Assembly (NCBI GenBank): GCA_023212645.1
Contig: JALBYC010000017.1
Span: 124,001 to 188,000, forward strand
Origin: Farysia itapuensis
Taxonomy: Eukaryota; Basidiomycota; Ustilaginomycetes; Ustilaginales; Ustilaginaceae
Direction of reading: 5' to 3'
Length of the DNA: 64,000 nt
The notes beneath the pieces were generated by a model, which saw nothing but the letters and a program-made list of their open reading frames with translations, did not search any database and was not told the DNA's origin. The position numbers were made by a program, and so were the translations under genes. This document shows, piece after piece, positions 1 to 11,365 of this stretch. The stretch's first letter is position 1. Each line of letters starts with the position of its first letter.

Positions 1-1393
1 TTTTCTCGGCGTACTCGCCCAGAATCCAGATGAGTGACGCTTTCGCCTCTGGTTCGTCAAGCTCTTCCAGACTTGCACAGAGCGTCGGAATAATGCCTTC
101 GTAGTTTCGAGGATACTTGCGGAAAATGTCTTTGATGACTACCACAGCTTCCTGTACGACATAACTGACTTTGGTCGCGATGAGGTCGAGCAGCACGTGG
201 ACACATCGTTCGGCAGCAGCATCGATCTTGATCGCACACTGACCGATGGCGCGAACTGCACGTCGGACAAAGTCAACGTCTACTTCAGACGCGTACTCCT
301 TGAGCTCGGACAAGAGCATATCTACGTTGCGCTCGTTTGCGAGCTTGATCATGATCTCGACCTTCTCCAGCTTGACGTAGCTTGGGTCGTTGTATTTGCA
401 GAAGAAGACGCGCAGCTCGGACTGCAGAATGTCGGAGCGCTTTTGCAGCACGAGGTTGATGTTGCGCAGCGCAACCCACTGCACTTCGGGCGCTGACGAA
501 ATCAAGGTGACGAGCGGCGGGGCCATCTTGCGAACGATCTGCTTGATCAAATCATCGTTATGGCGCACTTTGACCATGTGGATCAGAATGACTTTCACAG
601 CTCCAAGCACTACACTGCCGTTTGCATGCTGGAATTGTGGCATGACACGTTCGCAGATATGCTCGGCCTCCTTTTCGTCTTTTGCGCGATAGCGGGCTAG
701 TGAGTTGAGGATGGCAATTCGCCCCCACTCGGTGCATTCGTTGAGTGCAATCAGCAGCTTGGTCAAAATCTCAGAGTCGATGATGAACACGGCCGCCTGA
801 CCCGACGAATCTGTTTCCGAGGCGGTTTGGTGAATATCTGTCAGGGCAGTCACGGCGTTTGCCACGACCATAGGATTGCTGTCGGCTACCATGTCCTTGA
901 GCATGCCGACAAAGCCACGGTCGATGGCCAGCTCGGGCTTCAAGTCGTACAATTTGGCTACACAGATGGCTGCTGTTTTGCGCACGTATGGATTGTCGTC
1001 TCTTAGCCCCTTTTCGAGTGGATCTGAGAGGTAGTCGATGATCTTTTCCGCACGGAGACAACCCATGGTGCGAATGGCAAGCGCGCGAATGAGTGGGTTC
1101 GGATCTTCTGTATCCTTGACAAACGTGTTGACGGCAAGGATGACGAGCTCTGGCTGCGTCTTTGCATAGTTCATGAGGTAGAGATAGACGAGCTTCTTCT
1201 GCTCGATGTCTTCGGTCTGCATGTTTTTGAGTACGTCGGGAAAGAGACCGCTGACGTCTTTGCCGACAGTCATGTTGGCAATGACGCGCTTGATGGCATC
1301 CTTGCGCCTATCTCTATACTCGGAGTTGAGATCGGCACGCAACTCAAAGTTCTCGCCTTTGCGAGGAGCGTTGAAGAAGCGTGGCCTGCTCAT
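1..1393 (-). CDS. apl2: AP-1 clathrin adaptor large subunit, beta-adaptin (partial, C-terminus beyond window)
   Basis: Beta subunit of the heterotetrameric AP-1 adaptor, which links cargo and clathrin at the trans-Golgi and endosomes. The ATG at 1391-1393 opens a frame that stays open to the window edge, giving the first 464 residues without an intron. This is the N-terminal HEAT/armadillo trunk. Recognisable blocks are [20 protein letters not shown] near the start, [20 protein letters not shown], the run containing [26 protein letters not shown], and [14 protein letters not shown]. These match AP-1 beta better than the AP-2 paralogue, although fungal AP-1 and AP-2 beta trunks are alike, so AP-2 is the main alternative. 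The hinge and ear domains, which carry the clathrin box, lie outside the window. The gene is divergent from dim1, with 166 bp between the two start codons. Confidence 0.9.
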   Translation of the reverse strand, partial: MSRPRFFNAPRKGENFELRADLNSEYRDRRKDAIKRVIANMTVGKDVSGLFPDVLKNMQTEDIEQKKLVYLYLMNYAKTQPELVILAVNTFVKDTEDPNPLIRALAIRTMGCLRAEKIIDYLSDPLEKGLRDDNPYVRKTAAICVAKLYDLKPELAIDRGFVGMLKDMVADSNPMVVANAVTALTDIHQTASETDSSGQAAVFIIDSEILTKLLIALNECTEWGRIAILNSLARYRAKDEKEAEHICERVMPQFQHANGSVVLGAVKVILIHMVKVRHNDDLIKQIVRKMAPPLVTLISSAPEVQWVALRNINLVLQKRSDILQSELRVFFCKYNDPSYVKLEKVEIMIKLANERNVDMLLSELKEYASEVDVDFVRRAVRAIGQCAIKIDAAAERCVHVLLDLIATKVSYVVQEAVVVIKDIFRKYPRNYEGIIPTLCASLEELDEPEAKASLIWILGEYAEK

Positions 1394-2777
<1,384 letters not shown>

Positions 2778-2902
2778 TCTCCACTATACCCCGGCATTTC
2801 ATCACCTGTACTTGTATACCCCCTTCTGCATTTATTACACAAGCTTTTTCTCGTCCGTGGGGATGTCCGCATGCATGCTTTTGCGCTCGTGTGTATTGCT
2901 GG

Positions 2903-4196
2903 CTACAAAAAGTACTGGCTGTGTAGGCTGGTCGTGCGGTTCTGGTCCGGCACGGCGTCAAAGATTTTAAAGTTGGACTGGGTAGCATGCCATGGCTGAT
3001 ACCTTGTTGACGAAAGTTTGGGCGAATTGCTGCTGGAAGAGGAGGATGACGTGGTAGATGCAGAAGAGGATGAGTCTAACCCTGGCTTGTCCACCGCCGC
3101 GTCGTTGGCGGGTTGTGCATCGTCTTGGTCGGTGGTAAGGCCAGATGGGTTGTTTTTGCTCTCGTACGCAATCAGGTCGTCAACGGCAAAGATGGAAGCC
3201 ACGTTGCCGCACCGATAGCAGTAGTTGGGTGCAGACCAGACGGTGACAATGTTGTTGTCGTGCATGAGTTTGTAGCCTTCCTGCACGAGCTGGTGTGCGC
3301 GGGCTATGAGGGAAAGGCCGTTGACGTGGTTGAACTCCTTGGTCACTGCTCCGCCAAACAGCCACCCTGCCCCTCGTGGCGACACTTGCCATGTGTCAAT
3401 GTCGTCAGGATCACTCCACATCAAGTCTGTAGTACCGCACGAAAGCACGTCAGCGACAAGCAAGCAGACTGTGCGAGTGTAAAGAGGCAGACTTACCGCA
3501 GAAAGCGCCTTCGTGTGGCACCTCTTGCGCTCTTGCAATGATCCTAATCTGATCCAACGTCCGTACATCCGGACTTAGGCCACCGTGAACGCACAATACT
3601 CTCCCGTCAATGATCTGCACCAGACGAAACGGTCAGTTCGGTGCCATCTATCGCTGACCAGATCCGGACTTACTGCAGCGAGATTGAGATAGTCAAAGAC
3701 TTGACAACAGCTCTTCCAGACGTTGGCGTTGCCGTATTTACGCTGGCATTCGTCGTAAAAGCCATAGACCTGGGTAATTTGTCGACTCTCGTGGTTGCCT
3801 CTGAGTAATGTGATTCGATCTGGATGGCGAGCCTTGAGCGCCATGAGTAATGAGAACGTCTCGAGACTAAAGTAGCCTCGGTCGACAAAGTCTCCCTAAA
3901 GATCGCCAAAACTGTCAGTGACCATGTGCCGAGTGTGTCGCAACTGCGCCGTGACTTACCATGAAGACATAAGAGGTGTCCGGCGGCTCTCCACCTACGC
4001 GGAACAGTTCCAAAAGATCCCAAAATTGACCATGAATGTCTCCGCAGACAGTGACTGGACTCGAGACGGGCTGAATGTTGGACTCTTCCATAAGGATGCC
4101 TCGAACCATTTCGCAGAGCGCTTTGATGTCAGGTTCTGGCAGGTACTTGCACTGCCTCAGCTGGGCGATCCAGCTATCTGGATTTCCGATCGCCAT
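2903..4196 (-). CDS. sit4: Sit4/PP6-type Ser/Thr protein phosphatase catalytic subunit with Ser-rich insertion
   Basis: PP2A-family catalytic subunit of the Sit4/PP6 branch, acting in G1 progression, nutrient signalling and ER-Golgi traffic in other fungi. I place four exons: 4196-3960, 3895-3674, 3614-3497 and 3426-2903, all with GT..AG borders, giving 366 residues. Metal and active-site motifs are intact: [42 protein letters not shown] and the block ending [10 protein letters not shown]. The N-terminus ([17 protein letters not shown]) and [12 protein letters not shown] identify Sit4/PP6 rather than PP2A, PP4 or Ppg1. The C-terminus is Y-F-L, the carboxymethylation tail of this family. The protein is about 55-60 residues longer than usual because residues about 278-342, between IFAVDDL and [11 protein letters not shown], are an acidic then poly-Ser insertion. 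Divergent from rpc2, with 265 bp between starts. Confidence 0.93.
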
Positions 4197-4461
4197 GCTT
4201 GCGGCGTTACAGAGGTTGAGCGAACAGTGGACTGGCAAGGAAAGGGTAAAGCGGAGCTGACGACACAGTACCGGTGTACGGCGTACAGCAAAATTGCAAT
4301 TAATTGCATGTAATTGCAAAACGAAGGCGGAGCACTGTTAGAGTCGAAAATGCATAAACGGAAGACGGAAATCGAGATTTTGCACGCCAAATTTGTGGGT
4401 TTTGGCGAGAAGAATTGGGAGCCCAACGCCATACCATCATTGGCTTGCACAACCTTGCACC

Positions 4462-7400
4462 ATGCCCTTGCCCGGCAGTATTGCAGAGATGGCCGAGGCC
4501 ACGGGTAACATGCCCGCCCTTGTGTCTAGCGATCCCATCGCCGCTCTCAAGGCTGCCAACTACAAGGGCAAAGGTCTCATGGATCCCATCAAGGACGTCG
4601 AGGACAAGTGGCAGCTTGTCCCCGCTTTTCTTCAGGTCAAAGGTCTCGTCAAGCAGCATATCGACTCGTACAATTACTTTGTCGACCATGACCTCAAAAA
4701 CATCATCAAGGCGAACGAAAAGATCACGTCCGATATCGACCCCAAGTTCTACCTCAAGTACACCGACATTGTCGTTGGCGAACCTCGACGCAATGACGGC
4801 GAGACGCTCAACCGACCCATCACGCCTCACGAGTGCCGTCTGCGAGACATCACCTACTCGGCCCACATCTTTGTCAGTATCGAATACACCCGTGGCACAA
4901 AGATTGTGCGTCGCAAGAATGTGCCCATCGGCCGCATCCCCGTCATGCTCAGGAGCAACAAGTGCGTCTTGGCCAACAAGAGCGAAAAGGAGCTGGCAAA
5001 GATGAACGAATGCCCCTTGGATCCTGGTGGCTACTTTATCACCAAGGGCACAGAAAAAGTCATTCTCGTGCAGGAGCAGCTTAGCAAGAACCGAATCATT
5101 GTTGAAGCCGACACCAAAAAGGGAACCGTCTCGGCCTCGGTCACATCGTCTACGCACGAACGCAAGTCCAAGTCGTACGTGTTGACAAAGCATTCCAAGA
5201 TCTACCTCAAACACAACTCACTGCACGAAGACATCCCAATTGCCATTGCTTTCAAGGCGATGGGCATTCAGGCAGACCGTGAGATTCTCCAACTCGTGGC
5301 CGGCCACAATGAGACATACAAGGAGCTCTTCTCGGTCAATCTGGAAGAAGCCGCCCGTCTCGGCATCTTTACACGCAAGCAGGCTCTCGATTACATCGGC
5401 GCAAGGGCAAAGGCATCGCGTAAGCCCATGTCAATGCGACGGCCTCTGGCAGAAGAGGCGCTCGAAGTACTCGCAACCGTCATCATGGCGCACGTCCCTG
5501 TCGAGAGGCTCAACTTCCGCCCCAAAGCCATCTACGTAGCCACCATGGTGCGTAGAGTGCTCATGTGCATGAAGGACGATAAGCTTGTCGACGATCGAGA
5601 CTACGTGGGTAACAAACGTCTCGAACTCGCTGGCCAGCTTTTGGCGCTCTTGTTCGAAGACCTGTTCAAGAAGTTCAACTCGGATCTCAAGATGAACATT
5701 GACAAAGTGCTTAAAAAGCCCAACCGCACAGCTGAGTTTGACGCCTTTAACCAGTTCCACTTCAATGGCGACTACATCACCGCCGGCTTCGTCCGCGCTA
5801 TCTCGACAGGTAACTGGAGTCTGAAGCGTTTCAAGATGGAGCGTGCAGGCATCACCCATGTGCTCAGTCGATTAAGCTACATTGCTGCCCTCGGCATGAT
5901 GACGCGCATCAGTTCTCAATTTGAGAAGACACGCAAGGTGTCAGGCCCACGAGCACTGCAGCCTTCACAGTGGGGCATGCTGTGCCCATCAGACACGCCA
6001 GAAGGTGAAGCATGTGGTCTTGTCAAGAACTTGGCTCTCATGACGCACATCACCACCGATGTTGAAGAAGAGCCCATTGCGCGCATAGCATTTACGCTTG
6101 GCGTGGAAGATATCCATCTGCTCACGGGTGCCGAGCTGTACCGTCCTGACTCATACGTCGTCTACCTCAACGGAAACGTTCTCGGTCTCACACGTTTCCC
6201 GCAACGTTTTGTGCAGCACTTTCGCAAGTTACGGCGTGCCGGACGTATCTCGGAATTCGTCTCCATCTACACCAACAATCACCATCAGACGGTACACATT
6301 GCCTCTGATGGCGGTCGCATCTGTCGGCCCCTCATCATCGTTGAGAATGGGCAACCGCGCGTCACAGACTCGCACATTAAACAGCTTCAGGCTGGAGCAC
6401 GCCGATTCGATGACTTCCTGCACTTTGGCCTGATCGAGTATCTCGACGTCAACGAGGAGAATGACTCCTACATTGCTCTGTACGAACGTGATGTCTTGCC
6501 TCGTACAACAACGCACCTGGAAATCGAGCCGTTCACGATCCTCGGTGCCGTTGCAGGGTTGATTCCCTACCCGCATCACAACCAGTCGCCGAGAAACACG
6601 TACCAGTGTGCGATGGGCAAGCAAGGTCAAGGCGCAATCGGCTACAATCAACTGATTCGTATCGACACGTTGCTGTATCTGATGCTATATCCGCAGCAAC
6701 CAATGGTAAAAACGCGCACCATTGAGCTCATTGGCTACGACAAGTTGCCAGCGGGACAGAACGCCATGGTTGCCGTCATGTCGTTTTCGGGCTACGATAT
6801 TGAAGATGCGCTGATCTTGAACAAGGCGTCTTTGGATCGTGGATTCGGACGCAGTCAGACGATGAAGAAGTCGTCGACCGTCATTCGCAAGTATCCGAAC
6901 GGCACGCACGACCGACTGGCCGATGCACCTGTCGATGAAGGTACAGGCAAACGTCCTAAACGCTACGACATTCTCGAAGCAGATGGCATTGCCGGTGTCG
7001 GCGAACGCGTCGAGCAGGGCGATGTGTATATCAACAAGCAGACGCCGACCAATGCCAACGACAACTCCTCCGCCGCCATTATGGCCGGTGTGTCCAATCA
7101 CGCTGCCGCAGCATCTTCCGCCTCGGTCTCGTACAAATCCGCGCCACTGTCGTACAAGCCGCCGGTGTCGGGCTACGTCGACCAGGTCATGATTACGGAT
7201 ACCGATTCGGACCAGACGCTGATCAAAGCACTGATCCGGCAGACGCGTCGTCCGGAACTGGGCGACAAGTTCTCATCGCGACACGGCCAGAAGGGTGTAT
7301 GCGGACTGATTGTCCAGCAGGAAGACATGCCGTTCACGGATCAGGGCATCAACCCGGACGTCATCATGAACCCGCACGGATTCCCATCCCGTATGACGGT

Positions 7401-7980
7401 GGGCAAGATGATTGAGCTGCTTGCTGGCAAAGCCGGCATTATCACCGGCACGCTGCAGTATGGAACTGCCTTTGGCGGGTCGAAAGTGGAAGACATGTCG
7501 CGCATTCTGGTGGAGAACGGGTACAACTATGGCGGCAAGGAGATGTTGACGTCGGGTATCACGGGCGAGCCGCTGGAGTGTTATGTGTACTTTGGACCGA
7601 TCTTCTACCAGAGATTGAAGCATATGGTGCAGGACAAGATGCATGCGCGGGCACGCGGGCCGCGCGCCGTTCTCACACGTCAACCCACCGAAGGTCGATC
7701 GCGCGACGGAGGTCTCCGTCTCGGCGAAATGGAACGCGACTGTCTCATCGGCTACGGCGCAACGCAACTACTGCTCGAACGACTCATGATTTCGTCCGAC
7801 GCTTTCGTCGTGCACGCTTGTCAGAAATGCGGCCTGATGGGCTACAACGGTTTCTGCCCCTACTGTTCCTCGTCAAAGGACGTAGTACAGCTCACCATCC
7901 CGTACGCGACCAAGCTGATGATCCAAGAACTCATGGCTATGCAGGTCGTGCCCCGCCTCGTCCTCGAAGACGCCGTCTAG
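4462..7980 (+). CDS. rpc2: DNA-directed RNA polymerase III second-largest subunit (Rpc2/Ret1)
   Basis: Second-largest, beta-like subunit of RNA polymerase III, which forms half of the active-site cleft and transcribes tRNA, 5S and other small RNAs in the nucleus. It is a single exon of 1172 residues (yeast Ret1 is about 1150). I chose the ATG at 4462 (CACCATG context); an in-frame ATG nine codons later is possible. Pol III-specific blocks include [30 protein letters not shown] [19 protein letters not shown], and [20 protein letters not shown]. The catalytic region around [15 protein letters not shown] and the [12 protein letters not shown] block are intact. Near the C-terminus is a Cys-x2-Cys...Cys-x2-Cys zinc site ([16 protein letters not shown], from about residue 1118). 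A Ser/Ala-rich insert of about 35 residues follows VYINKQTP. Tail-to-tail with the zinc-cluster gene, 108 bp apart. Confidence 0.96.
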   Translation: MPLPGSIAEMAEATGNMPALVSSDPIAALKAANYKGKGLMDPIKDVEDKWQLVPAFLQVKGLVKQHIDSYNYFVDHDLKNIIKANEKITSDIDPKFYLKYTDIVVGEPRRNDGETLNRPITPHECRLRDITYSAHIFVSIEYTRGTKIVRRKNVPIGRIPVMLRSNKCVLANKSEKELAKMNECPLDPGGYFITKGTEKVILVQEQLSKNRIIVEADTKKGTVSASVTSSTHERKSKSYVLTKHSKIYLKHNSLHEDIPIAIAFKAMGIQADREILQLVAGHNETYKELFSVNLEEAARLGIFTRKQALDYIGARAKASRKPMSMRRPLAEEALEVLATVIMAHVPVERLNFRPKAIYVATMVRRVLMCMKDDKLVDDRDYVGNKRLELAGQLLALLFEDLFKKFNSDLKMNIDKVLKKPNRTAEFDAFNQFHFNGDYITAGFVRAISTGNWSLKRFKMERAGITHVLSRLSYIAALGMMTRISSQFEKTRKVSGPRALQPSQWGMLCPSDTPEGEACGLVKNLALMTHITTDVEEEPIARIAFTLGVEDIHLLTGAELYRPDSYVVYLNGNVLGLTRFPQRFVQHFRKLRRAGRISEFVSIYTNNHHQTVHIASDGGRICRPLIIVENGQPRVTDSHIKQLQAGARRFDDFLHFGLIEYLDVNEENDSYIALYERDVLPRTTTHLEIEPFTILGAVAGLIPYPHHNQSPRNTYQCAMGKQGQGAIGYNQLIRIDTLLYLMLYPQQPMVKTRTIELIGYDKLPAGQNAMVAVMSFSGYDIEDALILNKASLDRGFGRSQTMKKSSTVIRKYPNGTHDRLADAPVDEGTGKRPKRYDILEADGIAGVGERVEQGDVYINKQTPTNANDNSSAAIMAGVSNHAAAASSASVSYKSAPLSYKPPVSGYVDQVMITDTDSDQTLIKALIRQTRRPELGDKFSSRHGQKGVCGLIVQQEDMPFTDQGINPDVIMNPHGFPSRMTVGKMIELLAGKAGIITGTLQYGTAFGGSKVEDMSRILVENGYNYGGKEMLTSGITGEPLECYVYFGPIFYQRLKHMVQDKMHARARGPRAVLTRQPTEGRSRDGGLRLGEMERDCLIGYGATQLLLERLMISSDAFVVHACQKCGLMGYNGFCPYCSSSKDVVQLTIPYATKLMIQELMAMQVVPRLVLEDAV

Positions 7981-8088
7981 CGATCTTTGCCCCAAAATCA
8001 TCACATAACATGCAACGTTTCCACAAACTCGCTCATATTTCTCTGTACTCGTGCGTGCGTGTTTGAGTTGTGCGCAGTGAACGAGGCT

Positions 8089-10908
8089 TTAAAAGAGACC
8101 CATGTCGCGGAGGAAGCGGTCGAAGGAGAGTTCGGCCATTTTGGGGAGTTCCTTGACTGCTTCGACGAGTTGTGGGAGGTAGGGATGGTCACCTCCACGG
8201 AAGCGTTTGAAGAGGTCGAGGTATTTGTGGAGGATAGCTTCGATGGCGTAGGATGGGGAGAAAGCTTTGTCAAAGGGGACCATGCCCAAGGTGGGTACGC
8301 CTGCTGAGACGGAGTCGATGCTGGCCGATGGCGAGTGCTGTGATGAGGGGGATGGGCCTAGATACGGGCCAAACAGAGTCGGGTCAGTGTTCACCGGGTC
8401 ACCCTCGAAGGGCACCGACATGGCGATGGCCGGGTAGTCGCGGCACACTATCACCAGAGTCAGGGCAATGTCGTTGAGCTTGCGCGTGAGACCGACGCCA
8501 TGCGCCTCCATAGACCGAAGACTGAGCGAGTTGCACACGCGCAGCGTCTCGCGTGCGATATCGATCGAGTAGTCGATTCGCAACGGCCGCTCGTCAGCAT
8601 CAGCGCTCAACAAACCGTGCGACATGCACGTCATCCACAGCCGGTTCAACAGCCACTGGCGTGTAACGTCGACATCGGCTTTCTGCACTTTCGCCTTGTC
8701 CCACCCGCCCGGTCCACTGCCAAACATGCTCGACGACGACGACGGACCATTGGCACCGCCGCCGCCGCGAGAAGCGCCAGACCCACCTTCCGCCTTCATC
8801 CCGGACGAGTTGTAGTGTGGATGCAGGGGTCCAGTGGAACGACGACGCTCGCCTGAACCACTGTCTCGGCGTTCCTTTTCCCTGCTAAAGGAAAGCGCTT
8901 CTTCCTGCTCGTCCTCGTCGCTCTCCTTGATAGCTCGATGTAGCTGCACCGCCCGCTTGGCATCCAGATAATCACATCCAGGTCCGGGGCACCGCTGGTT
9001 CCAGCAGTCGACAAACTTCTCGTCCACCACGTCAAACAGTCGCGACTGCAGGTTTGGGAAATCCTGCAGCTGAGAAACGTCGAACTTGCGCCGAATCGCA
9101 TCAGTCGCCTTGCGCGGGTTGCCACGGAACGTGATGGACGAGCCGGATTGAATGGCGTAAGCGCGTTCGGTGATTGCCAGCAGGAGATATGCGCGTAAAC
9201 GACGTTCCTGTTCGTCTTTGTCCAGATTTTCGTAGGAGGAAGTCTCGTGTATGCGGAGTAGGTAGCCGAGCGTCACGGCCTCACGCAGCCGGAACCAAGC
9301 AGCGTTCTCTTCTCCGAGCCCGAACAGAGTGCCAAAGATAAAGAACGAGGTCATGATGCCTTCGAGAGACGGGCTGCTTCCGAAAAGCGCACTGCTGCGC
9401 ATTCGAACAGAGTCTTCAAGCAGACGTCGGACACGACGCTTACGAGAGGAGCTATCGACAGGGTCAGACGCCTCGACGGGCTGTGTCAGCGCAAACGCAG
9501 ACAAGGCAATCAGCATCGCACCAAGCTGCGGATCGACGCGATGCTCGCCCCGGTCAATTTTGCCAAAGATCCAGGAACGTGTGAATACAGGCATGATGGA
9601 CTGCAGGCGTTCGAAAAACAGCGCAATGCTGGGGATCAGCACCGAGTCCTGAAGTGGATGTGGCTCCTGCGGGTAATCACTTTCCGAGTAACTGACAGAT
9701 CCTGGCGTTGAGGCAAGACCTGTCAGCTGTCCAGACTGACCGAGCACGTCGAGCACCGTCGGTTGATCGGAATGATTGTACAGCAGCTGAGAGCCGAGCC
9801 CGTGTGGATCGGAAGGGCCTGCTCTGTGTGCATCTGGATTCGCACCCATCTGCAGGCCGAGCAAGACATTTCGACGTCGCTCGCTGCCCTCTTGTGCGTT
9901 GAGATAGGAGTCTGCCAGTGACGTGCTGAAGTCAGGCATGCGCAGTCCAGCAGCGACAGCAGGCGCAAGATCAGAGAATGAGTCCGCCATCCCTTCGGCA
10001 GGGAACGATTCAGACGAAGCAAAGCCGAGACCTGATCCGTGACCCGATGCAGCTGCGACGCCAGACATGGACGAGACGGAATTGTTGCGAGAGCCGCTGG
10101 AACCTGTATGATGCTGAAGCGGCTGTTGCTGTCCGTAGGGAGAGGTGTGGGAGGGATAGGAATGGTGCGCGTACGACGAGTGGTGCGAATGTTGATAGTG
10201 ATGAGAGGCGGACGAGGTGGGTGAGGGAGCCGAGTGAGTGGACTGGGTATATGCCGGATGAGAAGGGTATCGCGTGCCAGGAGAACGGCCGTTGGGGCTC
10301 TGCCAGTGGGACGAGGGCGAGGGATGCTGAGCATTTGATGTCGAGATGGGATCGTAGCGACTGTACGAGGAGAAGGAAGTGCGGCTGGGACCAGACATGG
10401 GATCTCGCGACGACGAGTACAGACTACCAGGCGATCCAGCAGACAGAGGCTGTCCCGGCGGTGTCATACCGGACGACAATGGCTGTAAGTGGCGAGGAGC
10501 CTGGGAGGGTGGAGGCAAAGTCACACGCGCTGCAGTTGAAGCAGACGCGGAGATGGATGGAATACTGCCAGACGAGGAGGACGGCAGGACAGGACGACTT
10601 GGGCCAGGATCTGACGGAGCAGCGGCGGGATTGTGTCCCTTTCGCAGCAAATCAATGCGTCTACCAGAAGCCTGTTTTCCCTTGGACGCCTTGAGCCAAG
10701 TACAAGTGATGTTGAGACGGATGCAGTTGTCACAAGGATCATTGTGGTTGCACCGAACACGACGATGATGACAGGCATCACAAGCTCTCAAGACTTTCTT
10801 GGGCTTGGCAGAGTCTTTGGCATCAAGATCATTGGCGCCAGACGGCGCCGAGGAGGACGCGTCGGTGCCACTCGGCTGCCTGTAGTGCTTGGTGTCGTCC
10901 TTTGGCAT
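8089..10908 (-). CDS. Zn(II)2Cys6 fungal transcription factor
   Basis: Fungal binuclear zinc-cluster DNA-binding regulator, 939 residues, uninterrupted. The zinc cluster has Cys at 43, 46, 53, 59, 62 and 69, the canonical C-x2-C-x6-C-x5-C-x2-C-x6-C spacing, with basic residues in HHRRVRC. A long Ser/Pro/His/Gly-rich linker (about 80-340) follows. The middle region around residues 420-600 (SIALFFERLQSIMPVFTRSW, then a stretch with LRIHETSSYENLDKDEQERRLRAYLLLAITERAYAI) looks like the fungal transcription-factor regulatory domain, in which a loop such as DEQERRLR normally precedes a Trp-rich motif. A Ser/Gly-rich insertion is present around 680-730. The target genes are not readable from the sequence, and neighbours (rpc2, emc1) are housekeeping genes, so this is probably not a cluster-specific regulator. 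Confidence 0.88.
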   Translation of the reverse strand: MPKDDTKHYRQPSGTDASSSAPSGANDLDAKDSAKPKKVLRACDACHHRRVRCNHNDPCDNCIRLNITCTWLKASKGKQASGRRIDLLRKGHNPAAAPSDPGPSRPVLPSSSSGSIPSISASASTAARVTLPPPSQAPRHLQPLSSGMTPPGQPLSAGSPGSLYSSSRDPMSGPSRTSFSSYSRYDPISTSNAQHPSPSSHWQSPNGRSPGTRYPSHPAYTQSTHSAPSPTSSASHHYQHSHHSSYAHHSYPSHTSPYGQQQPLQHHTGSSGSRNNSVSSMSGVAAASGHGSGLGFASSESFPAEGMADSFSDLAPAVAAGLRMPDFSTSLADSYLNAQEGSERRRNVLLGLQMGANPDAHRAGPSDPHGLGSQLLYNHSDQPTVLDVLGQSGQLTGLASTPGSVSYSESDYPQEPHPLQDSVLIPSIALFFERLQSIMPVFTRSWIFGKIDRGEHRVDPQLGAMLIALSAFALTQPVEASDPVDSSSRKRRVRRLLEDSVRMRSSALFGSSPSLEGIMTSFFIFGTLFGLGEENAAWFRLREAVTLGYLLRIHETSSYENLDKDEQERRLRAYLLLAITERAYAIQSGSSITFRGNPRKATDAIRRKFDVSQLQDFPNLQSRLFDVVDEKFVDCWNQRCPGPGCDYLDAKRAVQLHRAIKESDEDEQEEALSFSREKERRDSGSGERRRSTGPLHPHYNSSGMKAEGGSGASRGGGGANGPSSSSSMFGSGPGGWDKAKVQKADVDVTRQWLLNRLWMTCMSHGLLSADADERPLRIDYSIDIARETLRVCNSLSLRSMEAHGVGLTRKLNDIALTLVIVCRDYPAIAMSVPFEGDPVNTDPTLFGPYLGPSPSSQHSPSASIDSVSAGVPTLGMVPFDKAFSPSYAIEAILHKYLDLFKRFRGGDHPYLPQLVEAVKELPKMAELSFDRFLRDMGLF

Positions 10909-11365
10909 GATGTGACAGGGTGTGAGAAGAGTGTCTCAGGGACAAAGTCAAGATGAAGGGAGCACCAGAGATGAAAGGCAAGGGCGCTCCGAAAGCCAAA
11001 AAACCCGATGGAAACAAGGTTGCACGTAAGGTCCCGGGCCTCGATGTGAAGAGCGTATGCTGCAAGGTTAGAGAGAGGGAGCGCGTGTTCTTCAGGCCGA
11101 CACGCGAGGTGTGCGTGTACGACGTGTGGCGATGAGGACAAGGCTTGTTACTTGTTCTTCCGTTGCGAGCCGGCAAGCAAAGTCAGAGTGGATGCAGGGA
11201 CGTCAGGTCGTACAAGTGCGGGGGCGAGATCGGGCGAGACACCAGCGAAATTTGACCGAGTGATCACGTTGGGTCACTCTAACATTTTAGCGAAGAAAGT
11301 TGAGGCGCGCACCGACCACCTTTCGCTTTCCCGACCCAACCACACCACCATTCCCTCAAGAAGAG
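10909..11365. promoter_or_regulatory. Divergent intergenic region, zinc-cluster factor / emc1
   Basis: 457 bp between two start codons. The only structure I noticed is an imperfect inverted pair GAGTGA...TCACTC around 11258-11279 that includes the palindrome GTGATCAC. No TATA box or known operator is evident, and the short reading frames here lack codon support. Confidence 0.5.

Noticed and set aside
2903..4196. Calling the phosphatase PP2A or Ppg1 from the Y-F-L tail alone
   Set aside because: N-terminal and core motifs ([20 protein letters not shown]) are those of Sit4/PP6; PP2A and Ppg1 differ there.
4300..5214. 304-codon open frame antisense to the 5' part of rpc2
   Set aside because: It mirrors the codon bias of a strongly conserved Pol III subunit on the other strand and has no family resemblance of its own. 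Similar antisense frames lie opposite emc1, eEF1-gamma and pdi1.
4462..7980. Assignment of this subunit to RNA polymerase II (Rpb2)
   Set aside because: The [30 protein letters not shown] and FEDLFKKF blocks are those of the Pol III subunit.
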